Source: Chryseobacterium takakiae (lineage in GTDB: Bacteria > Bacteroidota > Bacteroidia > Flavobacteriales > Weeksellaceae). From it: 64,000 nucleotides of DNA. Location of the stretch: NCBI RefSeq assembly GCF_900129385.1, contig NZ_FQVO01000005.1, positions 124,001 to 188,000 on the forward strand. Direction: 5' to 3'. Shown here piece after piece: positions 25,954-33,178 of the stretch. A model generated the notes under the pieces. The model was not told the DNA's origin. It searched no databases and saw only the letters and a program-made list of their open reading frames with translations. The translations under genes were made by a program, and so were the position numbers. The first letter of the stretch is position 1; each line of letters opens with the position of its first letter.

Positions 25954-27345
25954 TTACTTATCCATTCTTACTATTCGTGGTTGAAAACTCCCAAGAATAT
26001 CGACGAGTTCCTGTTGCGCATTCATCACTTCATTGATATCTTTATATGCCATCGGTGCTTCTTCAGCATTACCGCCCATCAAAGTGACATTCTTTAGTTT
26101 TAATTCTTTTTTAATATCATTTTGGGTAAAAAGACTCCTGCATTCTCCGCGGGAATATGCTCGTCCGGCGCCGTGGGAAGCTGAATGCAGCGAATCCGGA
26201 TTTCCTTTTCCTCGCACGATAAATCCTTTGGCCGTCATCGACCCGGGAATCATTCCCAATTCATTTTTATTGGCCGGAGTAGCTCCTTTTCTGTGGACAA
26301 TAACTTCTTTTCCGTTATGGATTTCTTTCCATGCGAAATTATGATGGTTCTCAATTTTTGCTTTTATCCTACCTCCTACCGCTTTCACAAGTCTTCGGTG
26401 AATATCATCGTGACAAGCTGATGCATAATCTCCTGCAAGATTCATGGCCGTCCAGTATTCTAATCCAAGATGGGTATTCAGATCCAGCCAGGCAAATTGT
26501 TGTGCTTCTTTCGGTAGCGGACATTGCTCTGTGGCAACCCTGGAATAGTATTGAGCAATTTCTGCCCCTAATCCGCGGGAACCGCTGTGTGAAAGAATCC
26601 CTAAATATTTCCCTTTCGGAAGCCCGATCTGGCTGTCTTCTTCAGTAATTTCCACCTCTCCGAATTCTACGAAATGATTTCCACCACCGGAAGTTCCCAT
26701 TTGTTTGATGGCTTTTCCTTTCAGTCTTTTTAAAATCGGGATCATGTCAAATGTATCTCTGTCGAAAATTTCATGATCAACATGAGATTTATGAGTTTCA
26801 TACATCCCGAATTTTGTATGCTCCATCAGTACTTTCTCGTATTTATTTCTTGCTCCGTCCAGATAGGAAACCGGAGTATCCAAAATGCTCAGGCTCATTC
26901 TGCAGCCGATATCCATCCCGACTCCGTAAGGTATAACTGCGTTTTCAACAGCCAGCACTCCGCCAATCGGTAGTCCATAACCGCTGTGTGCATCCGGCAT
27001 CAAAGCACCACTTACTGAAACCGGAAGTTTCAAAGCTGTATATAACTGATTTTTTGCTTCATCTGAGATATTGTCTCCAAAAACCTGAAACGCAGCCCGG
27101 TTTGCATCGAGCATTCTTTTTTCGGTTTTTTTTGATGAAAGCAGGGCTTCTGCTATTTGTCCGAAGGTTAAATCTTTTTCGAAGTGTTCCGGATTTTGCA
27201 ATATTTCTTTTAAAAGAGCTTTTACATGATGAATGTTTTTCGTTGCAAAATTTCTCTTCATGACTTCCAAAGCAATATTGATACTTTGATTGTTCGGATA
27301 GCCTATTTTTAATATGTCTTTTCCTTTAAGTTTTAAATTTCCCAT
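25954..27345 (-). CDS. rtcB: RNA ligase RtcB (3'-phosphate/5'-hydroxyl ligase)
   Basis: 463 residues from the ATG at 27345; an upstream in-frame start at 27417 adds 24 residues without family character. RtcB joins RNA 2',3'-cyclic phosphate or 3'-phosphate ends to 5'-OH ends using GTP and Mn(II). Visible motifs are 'GVGMDIGCRMS' (Asp and Cys metal ligands, about 140), 'GTSGGGNHFVEFGE', 'SHSGSRGLG' (His ligand, about 248), 'HRKGATPA', and 'LHSASHGAGRAYSR' (about 385), which contains the histidine that is guanylylated. It heads the five-gene minus-strand cluster with prfH. Its leader holds a small hairpin (27414-27430). No archease gene is visible. Confidence 0.94.
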   Translation of the reverse strand: MGNLKLKGKDILKIGYPNNQSINIALEVMKRNFATKNIHHVKALLKEILQNPEHFEKDLTFGQIAEALLSSKKTEKRMLDANRAAFQVFGDNISDEAKNQLYTALKLPVSVSGALMPDAHSGYGLPIGGVLAVENAVIPYGVGMDIGCRMSLSILDTPVSYLDGARNKYEKVLMEHTKFGMYETHKSHVDHEIFDRDTFDMIPILKRLKGKAIKQMGTSGGGNHFVEFGEVEITEEDSQIGLPKGKYLGILSHSGSRGLGAEIAQYYSRVATEQCPLPKEAQQFAWLDLNTHLGLEYWTAMNLAGDYASACHDDIHRRLVKAVGGRIKAKIENHHNFAWKEIHNGKEVIVHRKGATPANKNELGMIPGSMTAKGFIVRGKGNPDSLHSASHGAGRAYSRGECRSLFTQNDIKKELKLKNVTLMGGNAEEAPMAYKDINEVMNAQQELVDILGSFQPRIVRMDK

Positions 27346-27413
27346 TGTTTTTGTTTTAGACTTTAGATGTGAGATATTAGAAATTAGATTTAATACGTCA
27401 CATTTATTCTTTC

Positions 27414-27430
27414 CCACTAAATATTAGTGG
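27414..27430 (-). promoter_or_regulatory. Hairpin in the rtcB upstream region
   Basis: CCACTAA (27414-27420) pairs perfectly with TTAGTGG (27424-27430), about 70 nt before the rtcB ATG. It could be a regulator site or leader structure. I could not find a convincing promoter box next to it. Confidence 0.35.
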
Positions 27431-27540
27431 ATTGATTTGCCATTCCTGATACAAACTGAAACGCCTTTGACAAAGTTTAAAGAATCTGTATTATTATTGA
27501 GATTCTTCAATTTGCATCGCTATTTTTCAGAATGACAAAG

Positions 27541-27650
27541 CGGATATCCCTAGTCCGGATTGCAGCGGCTACCCCACAGCGAACCTGAAAGGTGAGCGAG
27601 GAGTAACAGCGGAAAGCCGGAAATAGCTTCAAATAAAAAATGTCTGCTAT
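27541..27650 (+). repeat. Dispersed intergenic element (copy B)
   Basis: Begins GATATCCCTAGTCCGGATTG and ends GCGGAAAGCCGGAAATAGCT followed by TCAAATAAAAAA, closely matching the 3' end of the element at 22439-22560 in the same orientation. The central variable part differs (no 22-bp stem here). No coding sequence is seen. Confidence 0.6.
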
Positions 27651-27717
27651 TCGGGAAGCTCCTGAATTTATAAATTGATTTCGGGGAAATGTATTGAATG
27701 TACAATATTGCGCAATA

Positions 27718-27750
27718 AAAAACCCGAAATCTGTTCGACTTCGGGTTTTT
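27718..27750 (-). terminator. Terminator of the small transcript
   Basis: AAAAACCCGAA (27718-27728) and TTCGGGTTTTT (27740-27750) form an 11-bp perfect stem with an 11-nt loop. On the minus strand the right arm runs into TTTTTATTG. Confidence 0.75.
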
Positions 27751-27772
27751 GGTATATCATTGTACTGTTGTT

Positions 27773-27850
27773 CTAAGAATGTACCAAGCCACGAAGCCTT
27801 ACCACCATAAGCGGTAATCCAACTGTAAAATTCTGATTAGATCTGAACAT
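27773..27850 (-). CDS. Candidate 25-residue peptide in the small transcript
   Basis: ATG at 27850, stop at 27773-27775. The peptide starts MFRSNQNFTV and ends RLRGLVHS, with a hydrophobic, basic composition. It starts about 33 nt after the predicted transcript start and ends about 23 nt before the terminator stem. It could be a leader peptide or a small membrane-active peptide, or it may not be translated at all. Confidence 0.35.
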   Translation of the reverse strand: MFRSNQNFTVGLPLMVVRLRGLVHS

Positions 27851-27889
27851 TGCTTCGATTTTTTAAGGATTAAACTTGATTTACAGATG

Positions 27890-27897
27890 CAAATATA
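27890..27897 (-). promoter_or_regulatory. Promoter -7 box of the small transcript
   Basis: TATATTTG on the minus strand, a perfect TAnnTTTG match. No TTG is present in the expected -33 zone. Confidence 0.55.
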
Positions 27898-28006
27898 TAA
27901 AAATTTTTAGGCTTGAAAAAATTACTTACATAAAGTATAATTTTTAAGAGGAAAAAAAAATTTAAAAAAAAAGCTTATTTCTATACCAACTTGTGCAAAA
28001 AAAGTA

Positions 28007-28014
28007 TATATTTG
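28007..28014 (+). promoter_or_regulatory. Promoter -7 box (TATATTTG) for the first FAS1 gene
   Basis: Perfect match 22 nt before the ATG at 28036. It overlaps the longer in-frame start at 27991, which argues against that start. Confidence 0.6.
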
Positions 28015-28035
28015 AACGATTTAAAAAATTACATT

Positions 28036-28986
28036 ATGAAAAAAATTATTAAAACATCCTTATTTTTAGGATTGGTAGCGCTTAGCTTAATCTCATGTCA
28101 GCATGAAAATGGCGAAAACAACCCCCAAATGACTGTCTATCAGTTAATTTCAGCAGATAATGATTTGCGCACTCTTAAATCCGCAGTAGACAAAGCGGGA
28201 TTATCTGCTACACTTAATCAGACTGGTACCCTGACTTTGTTTGCACCTGGTAACACTGCATTTAATGCATTTTTGCAAGCAAACGGCTACAGCAGTCTAA
28301 ATGACGTTCCACCTGCAGCTTTAAAAACATTACTGATGAATCATGTCCTGGGTTCTGAACTGAAAGCGGCTCAACTTTCAACAGGCTATGTTTCTACTTT
28401 GGCAATTGGTGCGGCTTCCGCAACACGACCTATCAGCATGTTTATTAATACCAGCAGTGGTGTAAAAATTAATGGAGAATCTTCTGTAGTTACAGCAGAT
28501 ATTGACGCCAGCAACGGTGTTATCCATAAAGTGAATGCCGTAATAGGTTTGCCAACTATTGTAACGCATGCCACTGCAAATCCTCAGTTTAGTTCTCTTG
28601 TTGCTGCACTGACAAGAAATGATATGCCTAACTTTGTGGGAATACTTAGTGGAACAGCAAATTCTCCCTTCACGGTATTTGCGCCAACTAATCAGGCATT
28701 CTCATCATTATTGACTGAAGTGAACCTTCCTAATCTTGCAGCCATTCCACAGCCGCTCCTTGAAAATACTTTAAAATATCATGTCGTTGCGGGAGCGAAT
28801 GTTGCATCAAATAATCTTACCAATAATATGACTGTAACTACTTTCCAGGGAAGTACATTTAAAATTACCACTACAGGAGGTGCAAAGATTACAGATAAGA
28901 ATAACAGAGTATCTAATATTGTTGCCACTGATGTACAATGTAATAATGGAATCATCCACGTCATAAACAAAGTTATTTTACCATAA
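28036..28986 (+). CDS. Fasciclin (FAS1) domain lipoprotein, copy 1
   Basis: 316 residues from the ATG at 28036. It has a lipoprotein signal (lipobox 'LSLISC', Cys about residue 21) and two FAS1 domains. The first (about 35-175) has 'TLFAPGNTAFNAFLQ' (H1 box) and 'NGVIHKVNAVI' (H2 box); the second (about 180-316) has 'FTVFAPTNQAFSSLL' and 'NGIIHVINKVILP'. FAS1 domains mediate adhesion to surfaces, sugars or other proteins. This is a cell-surface or periplasmic lipoprotein. It is very similar over its whole length to the next gene, so the pair is a recent tandem duplication. Confidence 0.92.
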   Translation: MKKIIKTSLFLGLVALSLISCQHENGENNPQMTVYQLISADNDLRTLKSAVDKAGLSATLNQTGTLTLFAPGNTAFNAFLQANGYSSLNDVPPAALKTLLMNHVLGSELKAAQLSTGYVSTLAIGAASATRPISMFINTSSGVKINGESSVVTADIDASNGVIHKVNAVIGLPTIVTHATANPQFSSLVAALTRNDMPNFVGILSGTANSPFTVFAPTNQAFSSLLTEVNLPNLAAIPQPLLENTLKYHVVAGANVASNNLTNNMTVTTFQGSTFKITTTGGAKITDKNNRVSNIVATDVQCNNGIIHVINKVILP

Positions 28987-29000
28987 AGACTATTATTAGT

Positions 29001-29030
29001 AAGCATGCCGGGAAATCCGGCATGCTTTTT
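29001..29030 (+). terminator. Terminator after FAS1 copy 1
   Basis: AAGCATGCCGG / CCGGCATGCTT, an 11-bp perfect stem with loop GAAAT, followed by TTT. The lower stem differs from that of copy 2, but the CCGG top and loop are alike. Confidence 0.9.
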
Positions 29031-29193
29031 ATGATTTTGTTTTAATATCTATCTCAGATGGGAAACTTCTTTTCCAAAGGAAGAAATCCTTTATAGTTAT
29101 TCTAAATTACCTTTTTTAATAATATATTTTATTAAAAGATTAAAAAAGGTACACTTTTTGCCTGTCTGTTTTTACACATTAACTTAAAGTATT

Positions 29194-30147
29194 ATGAAAA
29201 ATTTTTTAAAACCTCTACTCTTTTCAGGAATCGCTGTATTTTCAATATACTCGTGCGATGACAATGATGATGTAATGATGGACTCTGAGATGACTGTCTA
29301 TCAAAGAATTTCTTCAGATACAGATCTGAGCAATCTGAAAGCTGCCGTAGATAAGGCAGGTCTGTCATCAACCCTTGATCAATCCGGAACATTTACCTTG
29401 TTTGCGCCTACCAACACAGCTTTCGCAACATTTCTGCAGGCCAATGGATACGCAAGCTTAAATGACGTTCCCACCGCAGCACTAAAAACCCTACTGATGA
29501 ACCACGTATTGGGTACTGAAGTAAAAAGTTCAGGAATATCAACCGGATATGTTTCTACACTTGCCATTGGCCCGGCTTCCTCAACACGCCCGCTAAGCAT
29601 GTTTATTAATACAAGCAGTGGTGTTAGAATCAATGGTGTTTCTTCAGTGGTTGCTACAGATATTGATGTAAATAATGGCGTGATCCACAAGGTAAATGCA
29701 GTTATCGGGTTACCGACAATCGTGACACATGCCACTGCAAATCCACAATTCAGCTCTCTTGTTTCTGCACTTACAAGAAGCGATATGCCAAATTTTGTAG
29801 GTATCCTCAGCGGAACAACGAATTCGCCTTTTACGGTGTTTGCGCCTACCAATACTGCTTTTTCTTCATTATTAACGGAGCTTAACCTGGCAAATCTGGC
29901 TGCAATTCCACAAGCTACGCTTGAAAACACATTAAAGTATCACGTTGTAACAGGAGCTAATGTAGCATCCACAAACCTTACCAATAACATGACAGTGACT
30001 ACTTTCCAGGGTGGAACATTCAAAATCAACACAACAGGTGGGGCGAAAATTACAGATAACAACAACAGAATATCTAATATAATTGCCACTGATGTTCAAT
30101 GCAGCAATGGAATTATTCATGCTATAGACAAAGTTTTATTACCCTAA
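29194..30147 (+). CDS. Fasciclin (FAS1) domain lipoprotein, copy 2
   Basis: 317 residues. It has a signal peptide with lipobox-like 'FSIYSC' (Cys about residue 21), then an Asp-rich linker and two FAS1 domains matching those of copy 1 almost position for position ('TLFAPTNTAFATFLQ', 'NGVIHKVNAVI', 'FTVFAPTNTAFSSLL', 'NGIIHAIDKVLLP'). The lipoprotein signal and linker differ most, the second FAS1 domain least. It has its own terminator, and an AT-rich 200-nt upstream region, so it is transcribed separately from copy 1. Confidence 0.92.
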   Translation: MKNFLKPLLFSGIAVFSIYSCDDNDDVMMDSEMTVYQRISSDTDLSNLKAAVDKAGLSSTLDQSGTFTLFAPTNTAFATFLQANGYASLNDVPTAALKTLLMNHVLGTEVKSSGISTGYVSTLAIGPASSTRPLSMFINTSSGVRINGVSSVVATDIDVNNGVIHKVNAVIGLPTIVTHATANPQFSSLVSALTRSDMPNFVGILSGTTNSPFTVFAPTNTAFSSLLTELNLANLAAIPQATLENTLKYHVVTGANVASTNLTNNMTVTTFQGGTFKINTTGGAKITDNNNRISNIIATDVQCSNGIIHAIDKVLLP

Positions 30148-30168
30148 ACCATAACTATTAATTACAGT

Positions 30169-30203
30169 AAAGCCTGCCGGAAATCCGGCAGGCTTTATAT
30201 TTT
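30169..30203 (+). terminator. Terminator after FAS1 copy 2
   Basis: AAAGCCTGCCGG / CCGGCAGGCTTT, a 12-bp perfect stem with loop AAAT (30169-30196), then ATATTTTT. Confidence 0.85.
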
Positions 30204-30212
30204 TAATCATAA

Positions 30213-30713
30213 TCAGTCTTTTGAACCAAGACTGTCCATATCATCATCCATTCCTCTTACTTCATTGGAGTGATATACTCTTTCCGATCCCAAGAAATAA
30301 ATATTATGTCTTGCCTTCGCAATAATTCCGTCATACTCCTGTTCTGTCATTCCTTCAGGAATATCTTTTTGGTTATCCGAAGGTTTTTTAAAGACTTCAA
30401 GTGCTCCATTTCTGTTTAAAATGGATTTTGCGGAAGCCGCCTCTTCAGCATTTTCTGCATAAACAACAATATTGTTTCGTCCAATACTGTGTTTACGGTA
30501 TGCATCCAGCATCTCTGCATCGTGTGCGAAAGTATACTCGAAAAAACCTTTTGTTTGTTCATCTTCCTGATAATGGTCGGTTGATAATCCACTTTCTACA
30601 CTTGATTTAGAAACAATAATATTTGCTTCGCTGAAACCGTTTTCTTTTAAATCTCTTTTAATCTCCTCTGTATCTACAGTGACCGGAAATACTGAAACTA
30701 CTGTATAAGCCAT
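30213..30713 (-). CDS. General-stress-protein-like (YflT-type) protein
   Basis: 166 residues from the ATG at 30713; an in-frame start at 30740 would begin outside the conserved part. The N-terminal half ('VVSVFPVTVDTEEIKRDLKE' and 'NIIVSKSS') and the later 'YAENAEEAASAKSILNRNGA' resemble the YflT/general stress protein 17M domain, an alpha/beta fold that splits into two similar halves. The C-terminus is acidic. It is probably a cytosolic stress protein of unknown activity. A perfect 16-nt palindrome AATGAAAATTTTCATT (30714-30729) sits immediately upstream of the ATG. Confidence 0.65.
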   Translation of the reverse strand: MAYTVVSVFPVTVDTEEIKRDLKENGFSEANIIVSKSSVESGLSTDHYQEDEQTKGFFEYTFAHDAEMLDAYRKHSIGRNNIVVYAENAEEAASAKSILNRNGALEVFKKPSDNQKDIPEGMTEQEYDGIIAKARHNIYFLGSERVYHSNEVRGMDDDMDSLGSKD

Positions 30714-30729
30714 AATGAAAATTTTCATT
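30714..30729 (-). promoter_or_regulatory. Perfect palindrome abutting the start codon
   Basis: AATGAAAATTTTCATT is fully self-complementary and directly adjoins the ATG at 30713. It could bind a dimeric regulator or hide the ribosome entry site. Confidence 0.4.
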
Positions 30730-30773
30730 AAACTATACAAAAGCTGTGCAACTTATACTTTGGAGTCGTTAAT

Positions 30774-32891
30774 TTAATTTAAAAATTTCTCTAAAATATC
30801 TACCGCACACTTGGGAAGATTGGTTCCCGGGCCAAAGATAAAGTCGGCTCCATTGGCATATAAAAATTCGTAGTCCTGTTGGGGAATAACGCCTCCTACT
30901 ACAATCGTAATATCATCGGCACCAAGTTTTTTTAATTCTTCCACAACTTGAGGAACCAGCGTTTTGTGCCCGGCGGCTAACGATGATACTCCTAAAATAT
31001 GAATATCATTTTCTACGGCCTGTTTTGCGACTTCTTCAGGCGTTTGAAATAACGGTGCAACATCCACATCAAATCCCATATCGGCAAACGCGGTAGCTAC
31101 AACTTTAGCACCTCTGTCGTGGCCATCCTGACCCATTTTTGCCACCATCATTCGGGGACGGCGCCCTTCTTCATCCTCGAATTTCTGACTCAGTTGAAGC
31201 GCTTTTTCAAAATATTCATTTTTTCCTGCATTCATGGCATAAACTCCTGATATTGTTCTGATGTTGGCTTTGTATCTTCCGAAGCTTTCTTCCATAGCAT
31301 CACTCATTTCACCAAGCGTTACTCTTCTTCGCGCAGCTTCTATACACAATGCCAGAAGATTGCCTTCTCCTGTTTTGGCGCATTGCCGGATTTCATTTAA
31401 AATTTTTTCAACAGCCTGCGAATTTCTTTCTGATTTTATGGCGTTTAATCTTTCGATCTGCTTTCTGCGAACTTCCGTATTGTCGATATCTAAGATCTCA
31501 ATCTGGTCCTGTTTTAAAGCTGACCGGAAAGAGTTTACTCCGATGATGAATTCTTCTCCACTGTCAATTTTTGCCTGTTTTCTTGCGGCTGCTTCTTCAA
31601 TTCTCATTTTTGGGATTCCGGCTTCGATGGCTTTCGTCATTCCTCCTTCCTGCTCTACCTCATCGATATATTTCATGGCTTCTTCAATCATCTGCTGGGT
31701 AAGGCTTTCCACTAAATTGCTTCCGCCCATAGGATCCACGACATCGCAGATTCCGCTTTCCTGTTGAAGAATAATCTGGGTGTTTCTTGCAATTTTCGCG
31801 GAATAATCCGTCGGAAGAGCAATAGCTTCGTCCAAAGCATTCGTATGAAGAGACTGGGTTCCTCCCAACGCAGAAGACAATGCCTCAATCGCTGTTCTGG
31901 TGATATTGTTAAATGGTTCTTGTTCGGTAAGTGACCATCCGGAAGTCTGGGAATGTGTTCTTAAGGCTAAAGATTTTGGGTTTTGGGGATTGAACTGCTT
32001 CAAAAGGGTTGCCCAGATGTATCTTGCGGCGCGCATTTTAGCAATTTCCATGAAGTGATTCATCCCGATAGCCCAGAAAAAGGATAATCTGGGAGCAAAA
32101 TCATCCACATTCATCCCGGCCTTTATCCCTGTTCTTACATATTCTAATCCGTCTGCAAGAGTATACGCCATTTCCAGAACGGGTGTCGCTCCTGCTTCCT
32201 GCATGTGATAACCGGAAATCGAAATGGAATTGAATTTCGGAATATATTTCGAGGTATATTCAAAAATATCGGCGATAATTTTCATAGATGGCGCAGGTGG
32301 ATAAATGTAGGTATTCCTCACCATGAATTCTTTCAAAATATCATTCTGAATGGTACCTGAAAGCAATTCCTGTGAAACGCCCTGCTCTTCTGCTGCTACA
32401 ATATAGAATGACAAGATCGGTAGAACAGCTCCGTTCATGGTCATGGAAACAGAAATTTGGTCTAACGGAATTTCGTTAAATAAAATCTTCATATCTTCCA
32501 CAGAATCGATTGCTACGCCGGCTTTACCAACATCACCAACCACTCTTGCATGATCTGAATCGTATCCTCTGTGTGTTGCCAAATCAAAAGCTACGGAAAG
32601 TCCTTTTTGTCCGGCTGCCAGATTTCTTCTGTAAAAAGCATTGGATTCTTCTGCCGTTGAAAAACCTGCATACTGACGTATTGTCCACGGTTTCTGAACA
32701 TACATGGTGGAATATGGTCCCCGTAAATAAGGTGCGATTCCAGGTGTCGTGTGAGTTAATTCTTTATCTTTAACATCTTCTGTCCTGTAGGAAGATTTCA
32801 ACTGTAATCCGTCTTTTTCAAAACTGTAAATTTCCGTATGCTTTCCGGATATATTAAATTGAGGAGTTTTATTCTGGACTTCTCTTCTCAT
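30774..32891 (-). CDS. scpA: Methylmalonyl-CoA mutase, large (catalytic) subunit
   Basis: 705 residues. It interconverts succinyl-CoA and methylmalonyl-CoA using adenosylcobalamin. The N-terminal TIM barrel (about 30-560) has '[20 protein letters not shown]', '[14 protein letters not shown]' and '[14 protein letters not shown]'. The C-terminal B12-binding domain has the DxHxxG motif '[13 protein letters not shown]' (about 590) with '[15 protein letters not shown]' and '[12 protein letters not shown]'. The length is that of the catalytic subunit or of the homodimeric Sbm type. No small subunit (mutA) is adjacent: the 287 nt upstream are non-coding. MeaB, its chaperone GTPase, is encoded at 21276 on the same strand. 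Confidence 0.95.
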   Translation of the reverse strand: MRREVQNKTPQFNISGKHTEIYSFEKDGLQLKSSYRTEDVKDKELTHTTPGIAPYLRGPYSTMYVQKPWTIRQYAGFSTAEESNAFYRRNLAAGQKGLSVAFDLATHRGYDSDHARVVGDVGKAGVAIDSVEDMKILFNEIPLDQISVSMTMNGAVLPILSFYIVAAEEQGVSQELLSGTIQNDILKEFMVRNTYIYPPAPSMKIIADIFEYTSKYIPKFNSISISGYHMQEAGATPVLEMAYTLADGLEYVRTGIKAGMNVDDFAPRLSFFWAIGMNHFMEIAKMRAARYIWATLLKQFNPQNPKSLALRTHSQTSGWSLTEQEPFNNITRTAIEALSSALGGTQSLHTNALDEAIALPTDYSAKIARNTQIILQQESGICDVVDPMGGSNLVESLTQQMIEEAMKYIDEVEQEGGMTKAIEAGIPKMRIEEAAARKQAKIDSGEEFIIGVNSFRSALKQDQIEILDIDNTEVRRKQIERLNAIKSERNSQAVEKILNEIRQCAKTGEGNLLALCIEAARRRVTLGEMSDAMEESFGRYKANIRTISGVYAMNAGKNEYFEKALQLSQKFEDEEGRRPRMMVAKMGQDGHDRGAKVVATAFADMGFDVDVAPLFQTPEEVAKQAVENDIHILGVSSLAAGHKTLVPQVVEELKKLGADDITIVVGGVIPQQDYEFLYANGADFIFGPGTNLPKCAVDILEKFLN

Positions 32892-33101
32892 ACTTTCAGA
32901 TTTATTGATGGCTAAAATTAAGCATTTTTGAGATAATAAATTTATGTTAATTTTTTATTGAAAATTAATGTAAAGCATGTTTGATTAATTCAATAATGAC
33001 TGTAATTTTTTTCTCCCGCGGATTTCGCAGATACTTGCTGAATATATTTATTTAGATTTAAATATCATTCGACTAAACCCTTTGAAAAGGTTATATTAAA
33101 A

Positions 33102-33138
33102 AACGGGCTTCCTGCGATATATTCAGGATAGGCCCGTT
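33102..33138 (-). terminator. Terminator after the prolyl oligopeptidase gene
   Basis: AACGGGC/GCCCGTT plus an inner TCCTG/CAGGA stem (33102-33138). On the minus strand it is followed by TTTTTTAATATAACC. The rest of the 32892-33178 gap is AT-rich with no further feature. Confidence 0.8.
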
Positions 33139-33178
33139 AATATTGACTGTTGTTCAAATTAATTCAGACAAACAAAAA

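Larger units (their letters stand above)
27715..27885 (-). ncRNA. Candidate small RNA / leader-peptide transcript upstream of rtcB
   Basis: A complete small transcription unit on the minus strand: a perfect -7 box TATATTTG (27890-27897), about 165 nt, then an 11-bp terminator hairpin (27718-27728 with 27740-27750). It encodes a 25-residue ORF (27773-27850). Its middle contains a TTACC/GGTAA stem. It ends about 370 nt before rtcB. No known RNA family is recognised; 6S RNA, SRP RNA and tmRNA signatures were looked for and not found. Confidence 0.5.

Noticed and set aside
27721..27747. tRNA-like GTTCGA near 27733
   Set aside because: It lies in the loop of a terminator hairpin; no acceptor stem, anticodon arm or CCA context surrounds it. 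No tRNA was found anywhere in the window.
27715..27885. Known structural RNA (tmRNA, SRP RNA, 6S RNA, riboswitch)
   Set aside because: None of the signature loops or sequence motifs of these families could be seen, so only a generic small-RNA candidate is reported.
29379..29930. A 183-codon frame opposite the second FAS1 gene
   Set aside because: The FAS1 protein on the plus strand has clear domains; the antisense frame is a codon-bias shadow, and copy 1 does not preserve it as one frame.
31261..31767. A 168-codon plus-strand frame within methylmalonyl-CoA mutase
   Set aside because: Shadow frame antisense to a highly conserved enzyme, with no domain or start signals.
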